Positions 1 through 9,594 are shown, counted from the first letter of the stretch. The stretch: 64,000 nt of DNA from Thalassotalea euphylliae (GCF_003390335.1 NZ_QUOU01000001.1:620001-684000); one strand, 5' to 3'. Notes: generated from the letters alone by a model not told the origin. A program made the numbers and translations.

Positions 1-522
1 GAATTCGTTGATAGCAGCGAGCCAATTAATAAAGTTTGGGCGCGCCTGCTCAAGTACTATATTGTTGATTTCAGCGTCTTGATTACTTTTCTTTAGCGCT
101 AGTATTCGCTCAACAACGGGCAGCGTTTGCGCTTGAATATCGTCAATTTTAGTTAAAATCGCGCGCTCTTGCTGGGTGAAATAGTCAGGGTTTTCACGCT
201 GCATGGTTTGCATTGAGCGCTCAGATTCGCGGTAAAAACCTGCCAGCTGCTCGATCTCGCGTTCAAAGCTTTGTCGTTCACTTGCGTTTCGCGCATTGGC
301 AACATCGCGAATCGCGATAGCTCTGTCGTGCACACTACCGCGATAATTGATGGCGTAGCGCTGCTTAACGGAATTGATATCCGTTATTCGTGTTAAGGTG
401 TGATCAATAACATTTACCTTTTGGATACCAAGTACTGTTAACGTCAGCATCAGTATCAAGATAATACCAAAGCCCAAGGTGAGTCGGGTTTTAACTGGTA
501 GAAGGGTTAAGTAATTTAACAT
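1..522 (-). CDS. Methyl-accepting chemotaxis-type receptor, N-terminal part (cut by left edge)
   Basis: The reverse strand from the ATG at 522 is open for 174 codons to the window edge. The product begins with a short cytoplasmic stretch and one hydrophobic segment (about residues 14-33), followed by a long charged, helix-rich region without Cys. This is the usual layout of the periplasmic four-helix-bundle sensor of methyl-accepting chemotaxis proteins. By family knowledge, HAMP and signalling domains would follow outside the window. A sensor kinase with the same input domain is the main alternative, because the diagnostic cytoplasmic part is not visible. The gene stands alone in this window, diverging from nothing close by. 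Confidence 0.6.
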   Translation of the reverse strand, partial: MLNYLTLLPVKTRLTLGFGIILILMLTLTVLGIQKVNVIDHTLTRITDINSVKQRYAINYRGSVHDRAIAIRDVANARNASERQSFEREIEQLAGFYRESERSMQTMQRENPDYFTQQERAILTKIDDIQAQTLPVVERILALKKSNQDAEINNIVLEQARPNFINWLAAINEF

Positions 523-709
523 TGAGCGCTCGTTGTTTAGGTATTGATTAATGTATAGTTTAGTCGTTCAGAAGCCAGTGATCACAAGATAAAAGTCGCT
601 TGATTAATACACAACACTTCTGCGCTTGGCGATTTTAACACCCTTAGGTAAATTGCCGAAATGTATTCGCAAGAAAAGCAAGTGTTTAGACCATTGGCCT
701 TGGCAGTAC

Positions 710-2101
710 TTAAATCGTGATACGTTGCGTAAACAAGGGCAAGTGTTCATCCTCACGGTGACTGACGTACAAAATCGTCGTTTGCTGATCAGCCGCTAAC
801 CGCTCGAGGAATGACAGTAGCAGTGTTCGATGGTTTTCATCTAACCCCTGTGTTGGTTCATCCAGCATAAGCAGCAAGGGGGATTTAACGAGGGCGCGAG
901 CAATTAACGCTAACCGTTGTTCACCGTGACTGAGATCGTGAAACAACGACTTACTGTGATGTGCCAGTCCCACCGCCTCTAACCACTGCTGGGCGGTATC
1001 AATATGTTGTTGAGTTACCGTTTGATATACGCCGATTGAGTCGAAGAAGCCAGATATCACAACCGTGAGCACATTACATCTAACGCGATAAGAGCGGTGC
1101 AAGTCTGCGCTGACAATACCCAAGTGTTTTTTGATATCCCAAATGGTTTCACCAGTACCGCGTCGATAACCAAAAACCGTGACATCATTCGCAAAACACT
1201 GTGGGCAATCGCCAGAAATTAATTGTAATGCGGTTGATTTGCCAGAGCCGTTTTTTCCTTGCACTAAGGTGTGCTCTAGTGGTTTTATGCTTAGGTTGAA
1301 ATTGCTTAATACCGCTTTGTCACCATAGCTGACGGTACAGCCTTTGAGCTCGGCTAATAGGGTATGTGTATAACAGTTCAAAGGCTGGTGATTCGCCGGC
1401 CAGTCAAGCGTTGTCTTGGGCTTAGCAAAGTATTCGTCAATTTGTGTGCGTTGCGGTGAAGCCGTGGTTGCTTCAATAATGCTAACCTTACCTTGCTCGA
1501 TGGTGGCAAAACGATTGCAGTGGCTGGGGATATCATCGCGATTATTTATCACGTAGATAATTTGGACGCCTTGCTGGTGAAGCTGTGTAAATAGCGCTGT
1601 TAAGCGAATGCGCGCAGCGGCATCTAAACTGTCGTAGGGGTTCTCGCAAACGAGTGTTGTTGCCCCCTCAGTAATTGCTTTTAAGATAAGTAACTTGCGG
1701 CTTTCGCCTGTGCTCAGTTGGCGAAAGCCCGTATCGATTTTATGGTCTAAGCCAATTAACGTTAGCAACGCCATGCTGTGAGTCGTGATGGGAATAAAAT
1801 CTTTGACCCGAGTACCGATATCATGGGCATTAATATAGTCACTTTGATCGCGTTTTAATTCTTCTTCATACAAGTGTTGCAAGCTGCGAAAAGACAACAC
1901 GGCCAGCTCATTGTGGTCAGGTAGTCGCAGTTCATCTGCATAAGGCGAGTACACCGCATCTATTGATTTCTGCTCGAATAACGCCAAGAGATGTTGCTCA
2001 CCAGCACCGACTTTACTCAATACACACCAGTGTTCATCCGGTTGAATGTGCCAGTTATCGATGGTGAGTGTAGGGGAGCGGAGATTACGTATTGAAATCA
2101 T
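710..2101 (-). CDS. modF: ModF-like protein with two fused ABC ATPase domains
   Basis: This 463-residue protein carries two ABC-type ATPase domains in tandem and no membrane segment, as in ModF (PhrA), a soluble protein linked by homology to molybdate transport. The C-terminal domain is canonical: Walker A GKNGSGKST, signature LSHGEQR and Walker B LLMLDEPTQGLD. The N-terminal domain is degenerate. At the Walker A position it reads SKVGAGEQH, so the lysine is missing, and its Walker B reads LVCENPYDSLD. A signature-like STGESRK is retained. Only one half is therefore likely to hydrolyse ATP in the usual way. It lies 58 bp downstream of nagA on the same strand and may be read from the same transcript. 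No modABC genes are nearby, so the molybdate link is by family only. Confidence 0.75.
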   Translation of the reverse strand: MISIRNLRSPTLTIDNWHIQPDEHWCVLSKVGAGEQHLLALFEQKSIDAVYSPYADELRLPDHNELAVLSFRSLQHLYEEELKRDQSDYINAHDIGTRVKDFIPITTHSMALLTLIGLDHKIDTGFRQLSTGESRKLLILKAITEGATTLVCENPYDSLDAAARIRLTALFTQLHQQGVQIIYVINNRDDIPSHCNRFATIEQGKVSIIEATTASPQRTQIDEYFAKPKTTLDWPANHQPLNCYTHTLLAELKGCTVSYGDKAVLSNFNLSIKPLEHTLVQGKNGSGKSTALQLISGDCPQCFANDVTVFGYRRGTGETIWDIKKHLGIVSADLHRSYRVRCNVLTVVISGFFDSIGVYQTVTQQHIDTAQQWLEAVGLAHHSKSLFHDLSHGEQRLALIARALVKSPLLLMLDEPTQGLDENHRTLLLSFLERLAADQQTTILYVSHREDEHLPLFTQRITI

Positions 2102-2159
2102 TGATTAGTACTCTTGCTTTTGTTTTGCAGGCTCTTTCTCGCTGGTGAGTGCTCACATT

Positions 2160-3353
2160 TTATTGAGAGAGCGTAAATGGCATGGGCAGGTCGGTAAATG
2201 CTAAACGTCCATCGATAAGTGTTGCTTGAACGTTGAAATCACTGTCGACGATGGCCAAACAGGCACGCTTTCCAGCTTTTATACTGCCAAGCTCATGGTC
2301 TACGCCTAAAAATTCAGCCGGTCGTAAACTGGCGGCATGAATGGCGTCTAACACTGGGATATCGGCCAATTTGATCAGGTTAGCTACGGCTTTTTCCAAG
2401 GTTAATGTACTACCCGCTAGCGCGCCACTGTTGGTGCGAGCAATACCGTTGGTTACGTCGACATCAAGCATGCCTAAGCGGTATTTGCCATCGGTCAGGC
2501 CACCGGCGTTGATGCAGTCGCTGATCAAGCCCATGTTTTTGGCGCCTTTTAGGCGGTAGATCAACTGTAGTATCGCAGGGTGAAGGTGCACGCCATCGGC
2601 AATCACTTCAACATAAGCTCTCTCGTTTAACAACACAGCGCCTGCGCAACCTGGCTCGCGGTGATGAATGCCGCTCATTCCGTTAAATACATGAACGCCA
2701 CCACATGCGCCTGCGTGCAGCGCATCACATGTTTGTTGGTAGTTGGCACTCGTGTGGCCGAGCATGGTACGAATGCCTTTACTGTTTAGATAGCGAATGA
2801 TGTCACTGGAGTTGTCCAGCTCTGGCGCAAGCGCGACCACTTTCAGTGCGCCTTGGGCGGCGTTGATAATGGCGTCTACATTATCTTGTGTCAGCGGCAA
2901 AAAGTATTGTTCATCATGTGCGCCTTTGTGATCTTTGGTAAAAAACAGCCCTTCGTTATAGGCGCCCAGCAGTAAGGCGCCATCGGGTTGGTTTTGATAG
3001 GCTTGCCCTAAGCAACGAAACGCCGCCAAGGTATTTTGCCAAGTAGAGGTTACGGTTGTGCCTAAAAAGCCGACGACACCATGTTTGGCGAGTGAGCGGG
3101 AAATTGTCGTGATAGATGCCAGCTTAGCGTCCATAATATCGCAGCCATCACGGCCGTGGATATGCAAATCCAATAAGCCGGGCATGATGTGATGATCCCC
3201 CAAATCAAAAACCGGTAGTGCTTGACTTACTGTGCTCTCTAATGCTGCAATCTTACCTTGCTCAATCAGTAAATAATGGTTTGCTAAAATACCTTGTTCG
3301 GTGAAGATTTTCGCGGCTTTTAGGTAATAATTTGTTGGCAATTGATCAATCAT
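2160..3353 (-). CDS. nagA: N-acetylglucosamine-6-phosphate deacetylase
   Basis: NagA removes the acetyl group from GlcNAc-6-phosphate to give glucosamine-6-phosphate in cytosolic amino-sugar breakdown. The amidohydrolase marks are present: DLHIHGRDG near the N-terminus, a Glu in the YNEGLFF stretch at the usual metal-ligand site, LGHTSANY, GGVHVFNGMSG, and a late LISDCINAGG containing the catalytic Asp. I place the start at the ATG at 3353. It overlaps the nagK stop in the 8-base string ATGATTGA, which implies translational coupling, and gives 397 residues, normal for the family. A longer open frame to 3578 exists, but it runs through nagK and adds a tail not seen in NagA. No nagB is present here. 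Confidence 0.92.
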   Translation of the reverse strand: MIDQLPTNYYLKAAKIFTEQGILANHYLLIEQGKIAALESTVSQALPVFDLGDHHIMPGLLDLHIHGRDGCDIMDAKLASITTISRSLAKHGVVGFLGTTVTSTWQNTLAAFRCLGQAYQNQPDGALLLGAYNEGLFFTKDHKGAHDEQYFLPLTQDNVDAIINAAQGALKVVALAPELDNSSDIIRYLNSKGIRTMLGHTSANYQQTCDALHAGACGGVHVFNGMSGIHHREPGCAGAVLLNERAYVEVIADGVHLHPAILQLIYRLKGAKNMGLISDCINAGGLTDGKYRLGMLDVDVTNGIARTNSGALAGSTLTLEKAVANLIKLADIPVLDAIHAASLRPAEFLGVDHELGSIKAGKRACLAIVDSDFNVQATLIDGRLAFTDLPMPFTLSQ

Positions 3354-4416
3354 GGCTTGGCTCGCCGTTTGCTTTTGCAAGGTGCTGTGTGTTGTGGTGC
3401 ATATTATACTGCTTGTCGTATTCCGCGTGATATTGGCGCTCGTGTTGCAAGGCCAAAATAGCAGCGCCGCGCACACCGCTGCTATCACCGTGCTTCGCTT
3501 TCGTGATTGTCGGCATCTCGATGCCAGCGAATAAATACTTTGCGCTCGCAGTGGGTAACTTGTCGATAATCGCTTCAATATTGGAGAGTCCGCCGCCGAG
3601 CACTATGGTGTCGGGATCGTGCTGGACAATAATATTGGCGATGGCAGCGCCAAGTATGTCGATGTAACAATTAAAGGTCTTCACGGCGACGCTGTCGTTT
3701 GTCGCTAGTGCCATGGCAAACGCTTTGGTATCCGCTGATTTTGCGCCAAAGAATTGATACAGACGACCTAGGCCTGCTCCTGCGATATAAGTTTCATAAC
3801 AACCTGTTAAGCCGCAACCGCAGCGATAAAGCGGCAGTTGGTATGTTGCAATTAGGCTGGCGGGAATCGGTGAGTGGCCAAATTCCCCCATCAAGCTTTG
3901 CCGACTTTTAGGGAGCTGACCGTGCTGACAAAGTCCGCCAGCCGCACCTGTGCCGATAATGGCGCCGAAGACACGGGCGTTCGTTTGGCTGGTGTTAGCC
4001 TTGGTATTTACCGCGCTATTAGCCTCAGACAGTGCAAACAAATGGCTGTCTTTGGCAACAGCAACAGCAACAGAGCGCTTTAGGTATTGCTGAATATCAA
4101 TAGCGAAATTGCGCGCTGTTAAGCAAGGGATATTGGCACATATCACATCACCTTGTGGTGTGTTGATGCCAGGAATACCTATACCAATTGGCGGAAGCGC
4201 ATCACCTGCATGAACATAGTCAAGATCGGCTTGTTCGATCAGCGCTGCGATCACCGCCAATAGCTGCGCATAATCGTCAGTAGGTGTTGCTACGCGTTTT
4301 GATGTTACGAATTCAAGTGTACGCGTGTAGATAGCGATTTCAATTTTAGTGCCGCCAATATCCATTCCGTATAGGTACGGATTGGCGGGGTGAGCAGCGG
4401 TTGCAGCTTGTGTCAT
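3346..4416 (-). CDS. nagK: N-acetylglucosamine kinase, ROK family
   Basis: This 356-residue ROK-family sugar kinase phosphorylates GlcNAc to the substrate of the next gene, nagA. The phosphate-binding motif MDIGGTKIEIAIYTR is at residues 19-33. The ROK zinc site appears as GHSPIP followed by CGCGLTGCYET, and the second ATP motif is VLGGGLSN. The last 30 or so residues are rich in His, Gln and Asn and extend past the usual end of the fold. nagK and nagA overlap by 8 bases, so free GlcNAc would be phosphorylated and deacetylated by products of one message. The usual transporter and deaminase of a chitin-sugar operon are not in the window. Confidence 0.88.
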   Translation of the reverse strand: MTQAATAAHPANPYLYGMDIGGTKIEIAIYTRTLEFVTSKRVATPTDDYAQLLAVIAALIEQADLDYVHAGDALPPIGIGIPGINTPQGDVICANIPCLTARNFAIDIQQYLKRSVAVAVAKDSHLFALSEANSAVNTKANTSQTNARVFGAIIGTGAAGGLCQHGQLPKSRQSLMGEFGHSPIPASLIATYQLPLYRCGCGLTGCYETYIAGAGLGRLYQFFGAKSADTKAFAMALATNDSVAVKTFNCYIDILGAAIANIIVQHDPDTIVLGGGLSNIEAIIDKLPTASAKYLFAGIEMPTITKAKHGDSSGVRGAAILALQHERQYHAEYDKQYNMHHNTQHLAKANGEPSHD

Positions 4417-4709
4417 GGCAAAGGTGGAGCAATCAATTTCAATAGTGCGTTAGTCTAGCATTATTACCTGAGTGTTCGGCAAATGTAAGGAATAAGCAAG
4501 GTCTTCACCAACCCAGTAATAAAAGCCAACCAGCGAAAACGAAACGGTTATGCCCATGTGGCGATTAGTATGCTGTTTGGTCACGCTGACAACACCAGCA
4601 CTCGAATGTAGTCATGCTTTTTATGATGTTTAACAAAAAATTTACTTTACATTGATGTTTTTTTGCCGATAATTCCGCCCACTTCATAACCGAGTAATAA
4701 GGTGGTACG

Positions 4710-5291
4710 GTGCAGATTAAAAAACAGAGTCAAGGTTTTACCTTAATTGAGCTAGTTGTTGTTATTGTGGTCTTGGGTATTTTGTCTGCGGTGGCGTTGC
4801 CACGCTACATCAATATCAGTCGCGATGCGGAACAAGCGGTTTTTGATGGCTTTGTTGGTGCTTTTCGTTCCGGCGTTAATTTGTATCATATGAGCTGGCA
4901 AGTAAAAGATCAGCCTGCTCAAGCGTTTGATGGCGTGTCGAGCGTGCCTTCTGCTACGGGTTTTCCCGCCGGTGGGAGTGATTTGTCATCTGCTGCTGAA
5001 GGTGACTGTGAAACGATTTGGCGAGATGTATTGGCCGATCAACCTGCGAATTTACCTTTCGTGAACTCTGTCGACGGTTGGTATAATTCGACACTGCAAG
5101 GGGATTGGGCACGCAATGCCGGTGCTATTGGCCGATTGCAGGAAACAAGTGATTTATTTTGCCACTTTGTTTATGTCGGCGCATTTAACAGCGGTGCGTT
5201 TAGTGGTCAAAGCGGTGCACGTGTACCTGTGATTCAATACAATGTGCAAACTGGTGCGGTACAAGCCTTAGAATGGCCTTTTAACCCTTAG
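4710..5291 (+). CDS. Type IV pilin-like / pseudopilin protein
   Basis: This 193-residue protein begins with a short basic leader ending in Gly, followed by FTLIELVVVIVVLGILSAVALP. That is the class III prepilin cleavage site (G/F with Glu at mature position 5) plus the long hydrophobic N-terminal helix used for assembly into type IV pili, MSHA-type pili or type II secretion pseudopili. The globular part carries two distant Cys that could form the usual C-terminal disulphide. Start is the GTG at 4710, preceded by an AAGGTGG ribosome-binding site. No pilus assembly genes are next to it, so it must use machinery encoded elsewhere. A hairpin terminator follows at 5359. Confidence 0.82.
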   Translation: MQIKKQSQGFTLIELVVVIVVLGILSAVALPRYINISRDAEQAVFDGFVGAFRSGVNLYHMSWQVKDQPAQAFDGVSSVPSATGFPAGGSDLSSAAEGDCETIWRDVLADQPANLPFVNSVDGWYNSTLQGDWARNAGAIGRLQETSDLFCHFVYVGAFNSGAFSGQSGARVPVIQYNVQTGAVQALEWPFNP

Positions 5292-5358
5292 TTGGCAGTT
5301 GATATTCGTCAGTGGTGTTAGCAACGTTGTAACTGGCTTGTTTAACGTGACGAAAATC

Positions 5359-5400
5359 AAACCTCATTGTGATACGACCAAAGTGTCACAGTGAGGTTTT
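5359..5400. terminator. Hairpin terminator between pilin-like gene and convergent small gene
   Basis: The arms AAACCTCA and TGAGGTTT, extended by TTGTGA/TCACAG, form a long stem around a short loop and end in a T run on plus. It lies between two convergent genes and could serve both. Confidence 0.7.
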
Positions 5401-5466
5401 AACGGTTTAATTACAGAGTCATGTACTAAGCAATGCATTAAGTAATGTACTGGGTGATGTGCTCGC

Positions 5467-5880
5467 TTATGAGCGCTTCACTGACTTTACGAAGCTGCTC
5501 ACTGATTGGCCGTTACATTTTAATGAAGAAACGCGGTGACCAACAGCTTGCACACCTTCTTTTACCGCTTTCAAGCACAGTTGGCTTTCCATTGATTGGT
5601 TACCCGATACAACAACCGTTTTATGTGTTACCGCCGTTTTAGGTGCTTTAAGCGATGCCGCAAACTCCTTCAAGCTTACGCCGTTACACTGAGTACCGTT
5701 CAGCTGGCTTTTGTTCAGGCCCAACTGCGCCACCACCGCTTGATAACCTTGTTCTGCCGCTAGCACACAAAGGCTGGTTTCAGTGGATGTATCTTTGCCA
5801 ACAAATTGAAGTTTTGCTGCAAAAGCCTGGCTACTTAATGTTGCTGTTACTAACGCCACTGCGCCGATAAATGTTTTCAT
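5467..5880 (-). CDS. Small exported protein with two Cys-containing repeats (DUF3718-like)
   Basis: This 137-residue protein has a clear signal peptide (MKTFIGAVALVTATLSSQAFA) and is exported. The mature part contains two similar units. Each has an S/T-x-x-SLC or SQLC motif, a helix-like stretch and then CNG followed by a short amphipathic segment (about residues 30-75 and 93-135). The paired Cys in each unit suggest one disulphide per repeat. The pattern resembles the DUF3718 family known from marine gammaproteobacteria; that match is from memory and no function is established. The start at 5880 is chosen over the GTG three bases upstream because GAGG then lies five bases away. Confidence 0.68.
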   Translation of the reverse strand: MKTFIGAVALVTATLSSQAFAAKLQFVGKDTSTETSLCVLAAEQGYQAVVAQLGLNKSQLNGTQCNGVSLKEFAASLKAPKTAVTHKTVVVSGNQSMESQLCLKAVKEGVQAVGHRVSSLKCNGQSVSSFVKSVKRS

Positions 5881-6038
5881 CACTACCTCGCTATGAAAAT
5901 GATCAGCCTGCGTCCTGTGGCTGTAAACACTTGTTGAAAAATGGCGGCGATTATATAGACAGAAGCTGGCAAGTAAAGCAGCGGGTCGATCAAAAAGTGC
6001 ACTAAAACGCGCGGTAAACTCTAGGTTTTGTAAACCAT

Positions 6039-6065
6039 AGTGAACGAAAGTTTTCGTTCACTTTT
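6039..6065. promoter_or_regulatory. Near-perfect palindrome in the 5881-6219 gap
   Basis: AGTGAACGAAA pairs with TTTCGTTCACT, and a short T run follows on plus. It sits about 160 bp upstream of the small exported protein gene and downstream of the mutS-side genes. It could be a transcription-factor operator or a terminator for rightward transcripts; the sequence does not decide. The remainder of this 339-bp gap shows no gene. Confidence 0.45.
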
Positions 6066-6219
6066 ACGCTATGATTTATTCTTATGCTAAATCAATAGCC
6101 TAGGGGCGTGTTACTTTACTTGGGCAGGTCGTCCAGTCATTGAACCAATCCTTGGCAGATAGCGTCAGTAAGCGACTTATACCGTTAAAACTGTGTACAT
6201 CTCTCGCGCTGAACTGCGG

Positions 6220-6717
6220 TTAATCGATAGGATCTAGGTCAAAATGCTTGGCGAGATGCAGTAGCCAGTGGCGGATCACTTGTTGCAGTTTGACGGCATT
6301 GTCTGAGCCTATCCATTCGCTTGGCGGTGAATTCTGGCTAACTTTTGCCATCAGTACATTGAGCTGATTGTCATCGACGCTGATAACGATCAGGTGTTTA
6401 CTGCCAAGCTCTCCATACTTGATGGCTGCTGTTTGATCGTCATCTAATTGCCAGCCGACTAAGTGTTCTTGAGTATTTTTCGACAAAGTCTCAGGCAAGG
6501 TTTTAGGTAAAGCGCTTTCAGGCAAAAACTTGGCATTAAAATATTGCGGGGACACCAGCGTTAATTGGCAACTTGGGCTATGCGCTTCGTCGCCGTACCA
6601 ATTGGCTTTTAGTGTTTCAAAGTTCGCCCAAGCTTCAATGCGCTCGAGATCGTGTTTAGTGATGTTAAGGGCATCAGAAACCTGCTGCTCGGCAGCAATA
6701 CGAATGGGTAATTTCAA
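6220..6717 (-). CDS. Hypothetical protein downstream of mutS
   Basis: This 165-residue soluble protein has no signal peptide, membrane segment or motif that I recognise. It is acidic and contains one conspicuous C-terminal helix (residues 143-160, WLLHLAKHFDLD). The start is a TTG at 6717, supported by a strong AAGGAG about ten bases upstream; no ATG in that frame fits better. It is separated from the mutS stop by about 40 bp on the same strand, so it probably shares the mutS transcript. Its job is unknown and the neighbourhood alone does not show a repair role. Confidence 0.6.
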   Translation of the reverse strand: MKLPIRIAAEQQVSDALNITKHDLERIEAWANFETLKANWYGDEAHSPSCQLTLVSPQYFNAKFLPESALPKTLPETLSKNTQEHLVGWQLDDDQTAAIKYGELGSKHLIVISVDDNQLNVLMAKVSQNSPPSEWIGSDNAVKLQQVIRHWLLHLAKHFDLDPID

Positions 6718-6759
6718 GTGCTGATGCTCCTTATATTTGGCTTTGGCGAGAGGCTAGCG

Positions 6760-9324
6760 TTAGATTTGCGACTTTAATTGATAGAGTAAATCAAGCGCTT
6801 GTTTCGCACTTAACTCATCAACATCTAATTGTTTTAGCGACTCTACCACAGGATGGTCAATATCCATTAAAGGCAATTGTTCAAACGCTTGTGGTTTCGT
6901 CGCCACTGTGTGTGCTTGCTGGTTTTCAAGCTCAGCTAAACGCTGTTTGGCACGGCTGATCACAGGCTTTGGAATACCCGCTAATTGCGCGACTTGTAAG
7001 CCAAAACTCTTACTCGCAGCACCTTCTTGTACGGCGTGCATAAAGATAATGTTGTCGTCGTGTTCAACGGCATCTAAATGCACATTCGCCAATGTCTCGA
7101 TTTGTTCGGCCAATAGCGTTAATTCAAAATAGTGGCTCGCAAATAAGGTAAACGCTTTGGTATTGAGCGCCAGCATTTCTGCGACTGCCCAAGCCAGTGA
7201 TAAACCGTCGTAAGTACTGGTACCACGGCCGATTTCATCCAGCAAAATCAAACTGCGCTCAGTGGCATTGTGCAAGATGTTAGCCGTTTCCGTCATTTCC
7301 ACCATAAACGTTGAGCGGCCACTGGCGAGGTCATCAGAGGCGCCAATCCGGGTGAAAATGCGATCCACTAAGCCGATTTCGGCGCTGTCTGCTGGTACAA
7401 AGCAACCGATATGCGCAAGTAACACAATCAATGCGGTTTGACGCATATAGGTTGATTTACCGCCCATGTTAGGGCCCGTGATAATGAGCATTTCGCGGCT
7501 GTTATCAAATACCACAGGGTTGGCAATAAAGGCGTCGTTGGTCATTTGCTCAACCACAGGGTGACGGCCTTGCTCTATGTTGATGCGTTTGTCTTTGGTG
7601 AGTGTTGGCTTAACGTAGTTAAGTGACTCCGCACGCTCGGCAAAGGTATTGAGTACATCAAGCTCGGCAATGGCTTGCGCTAACGTTTGTAACTGCTCAA
7701 GCATAGGCATCACTTTGTCGAACAGTTCATCGTACAGGCGTTTTTCCAGTGCCAAAAAGCGGCTTTGCGCGGTCAGTACCGTTTCTTCGTGTGCTTTGAG
7801 CTCTTCGGTAATATAGCGTTCGTTGTTTTTCAGCGTTTGACGGCGGATATATTCCGCGGGCACTTGCGCAGCAGACGCTTTGCTGACTTCAATAAAGAAG
7901 CCGTGTACTTTGTTGTAACCCACTTTCAGCGTTTGAATACCCGTACGCTCTTTCTCACGGGTCTCAATTTCGGTCAGTAAATTGGTTGCGCCATCACTTA
8001 AATCACGCAATGTGTCTAGCTCTTGATGATAGCCAGGGGCGATTACACCACCATCGCGAATAAGCACTGGTGGGTTGTCGATGATTGCGCTGTTGAGCAG
8101 TGAAAACAGCTCGTCCAGTGGTTGAGTTTGCTGCGCTAATACGGCTAAATCAGTGGTGCTTGATTCGGCCAATAAGCTTTGCAGCTCTGGTAACTGGCCT
8201 AGGGCGTTGCGCAAGCGGGCAAAATCGCGCGGGCGCGCAGAGCGCAAGGCAACACGCGCGACAATGCGTTCAATATCGCCAATGTGCTTGAGTACCGTTT
8301 TAAATTCTGGATGCAGCTCATCGTTAATGATGCTCGCTACGGCATTTTGTCTGGCCGTTAACGCGGTTATATCTCTGAGCGGGAAGTGCAACCAACGCTT
8401 TAGCAAGCGTGAACCCATTGGCGTAGCAGATTTATCGAGCACTGAGGCTAAGGTATTTTCGACACCACCTTGCAAGTTATGGGTAAGCTCTAAGTTACGA
8501 CGAGTTGCCGCATCTAAAATAACACCCGTTTGCGATGATTCCGCGACAATTGAGCGAATGTGCGGGAGGGCAGTGCGCTGACTGTCTTGCACGTAATTAA
8601 GCAAACAACCGGCTGCCATCAAACCGCGTGGTAGATCATCGACCCCAAATCCGGTGAGCTCTTTCGTATGAAACTGCTTGGTTAAAATACTGATAGCGGT
8701 GTCTAAGTCGTAATCCCATTCGGGGCGTCGGCGTAACCCTTTGTGCGCTTCAAGCAAGTGTTGGGCGCTAAAGTCTTCAGGGTACAACAGCTCTGCCGGT
8801 GATAACCGCTGCAACTCGGCTTGTAATTGTTCACCGCTGCTTGGCTCACTAATCACAAAGCGACCGCTGGTCATATCTAAATAAGCTAAACCAAAGCCTG
8901 TTTTGGCTTCGCTAATGGCGACAATCAGGTTGTCTTGGCGATCAGATAACAACGCCTCGTCACTCACGGTACCCGGAGTAACGATTTTCACCACTTTGCG
9001 CTCAACAGGGCCTTTACTGGTGGCGGGATCGCCTACTTGCTCACAAATGGCGACTGACTCACCTAATTGCACGAGTTTAGCGAGATAACTTTCGACCGCG
9101 TGGTAAGGCACACCGGCCATTGGAATGGCGTTGCCACCTGATTTGCCACGCGCGGTTAGCGAAATATCCATTAAGTCTGCCGCTTTTTTGGCATCGTCAT
9201 AAAAAAGCTCGTAAAAGTCGCCCATGCGATAAAACACTAAGATATTTGGGAATTCTGCTTTAATTTTCAGATATTGGCGCATCATTGGCGTGTGTGCAGA
9301 TAAATCGGCAGGCGCAGTGGTCAT
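6760..9324 (-). CDS. mutS: DNA mismatch repair protein MutS
   Basis: MutS recognises mispaired bases and small loops and recruits MutL. The N-terminal mismatch-binding domain carries the signature F-x-E as FYRMGDFYELF. The long clamp and lever region follows, then the ATPase with Walker A GPNMGGKST, Walker B LILLDEIGRGTST and the conserved FASHYFELT segment. The C-terminal dimerisation tail is present. I start it at the ATG at 9324, giving 854 residues, the normal length. A longer frame to 9372 adds 16 residues not expected in the family. It diverges from recA across about 270 bp. Confidence 0.96.
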   Translation of the reverse strand: MTTAPADLSAHTPMMRQYLKIKAEFPNILVFYRMGDFYELFYDDAKKAADLMDISLTARGKSGGNAIPMAGVPYHAVESYLAKLVQLGESVAICEQVGDPATSKGPVERKVVKIVTPGTVSDEALLSDRQDNLIVAISEAKTGFGLAYLDMTSGRFVISEPSSGEQLQAELQRLSPAELLYPEDFSAQHLLEAHKGLRRRPEWDYDLDTAISILTKQFHTKELTGFGVDDLPRGLMAAGCLLNYVQDSQRTALPHIRSIVAESSQTGVILDAATRRNLELTHNLQGGVENTLASVLDKSATPMGSRLLKRWLHFPLRDITALTARQNAVASIINDELHPEFKTVLKHIGDIERIVARVALRSARPRDFARLRNALGQLPELQSLLAESSTTDLAVLAQQTQPLDELFSLLNSAIIDNPPVLIRDGGVIAPGYHQELDTLRDLSDGATNLLTEIETREKERTGIQTLKVGYNKVHGFFIEVSKASAAQVPAEYIRRQTLKNNERYITEELKAHEETVLTAQSRFLALEKRLYDELFDKVMPMLEQLQTLAQAIAELDVLNTFAERAESLNYVKPTLTKDKRINIEQGRHPVVEQMTNDAFIANPVVFDNSREMLIITGPNMGGKSTYMRQTALIVLLAHIGCFVPADSAEIGLVDRIFTRIGASDDLASGRSTFMVEMTETANILHNATERSLILLDEIGRGTSTYDGLSLAWAVAEMLALNTKAFTLFASHYFELTLLAEQIETLANVHLDAVEHDDNIIFMHAVQEGAASKSFGLQVAQLAGIPKPVISRAKQRLAELENQQAHTVATKPQAFEQLPLMDIDHPVVESLKQLDVDELSAKQALDLLYQLKSQI

Positions 9325-9523
9325 AAATTCAGAGATATTATTGAGACAAAATTGACGAGGATTATGCCACAAACCCCAGTATTCCCCTACTAGAGAATTA
9401 CTGCTGAAAAGTACTGGTTAAAACTACTGGATAAGCTTTGAGCAATATTGTTGCATAAACAATAAAGTCTTTAGTAACAGTTGTTTGCGCTATATTTGAG
9501 AAATAATGATATTTAAAACTTGA

Positions 9524-9543
9524 TACTGTACGAGCGTACAGTA
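9524..9543. promoter_or_regulatory. LexA (SOS) box upstream of recA
   Basis: The core CTGT-ACGAGCGT-ACAG at 9526-9541 matches the LexA consensus CTGT-N8-ACAG exactly and is flanked by TA on both sides. It ends about 50 bp before the recA start, the expected place for SOS repression. It also lies in the mutS-recA divergent region, but about 200 bp from mutS, so an effect on mutS is less likely. Confidence 0.9.
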
Positions 9544-9594
9544 TACTAAGCGCAACTTAACAAATTCACGCTATCGTATTTATTGGAGCGATAA

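Noticed and set aside
3346..3578. Extended nagA start giving 472 residues
   Set aside because: The extra 75 residues overlap nagK and are not part of the NagA fold; the coupled ATG at 3353 fits better.
8153..8581. 142-codon frame on plus inside mutS
   Set aside because: Opposite-strand shadow of a fully conserved gene; composition mirrors mutS codons.
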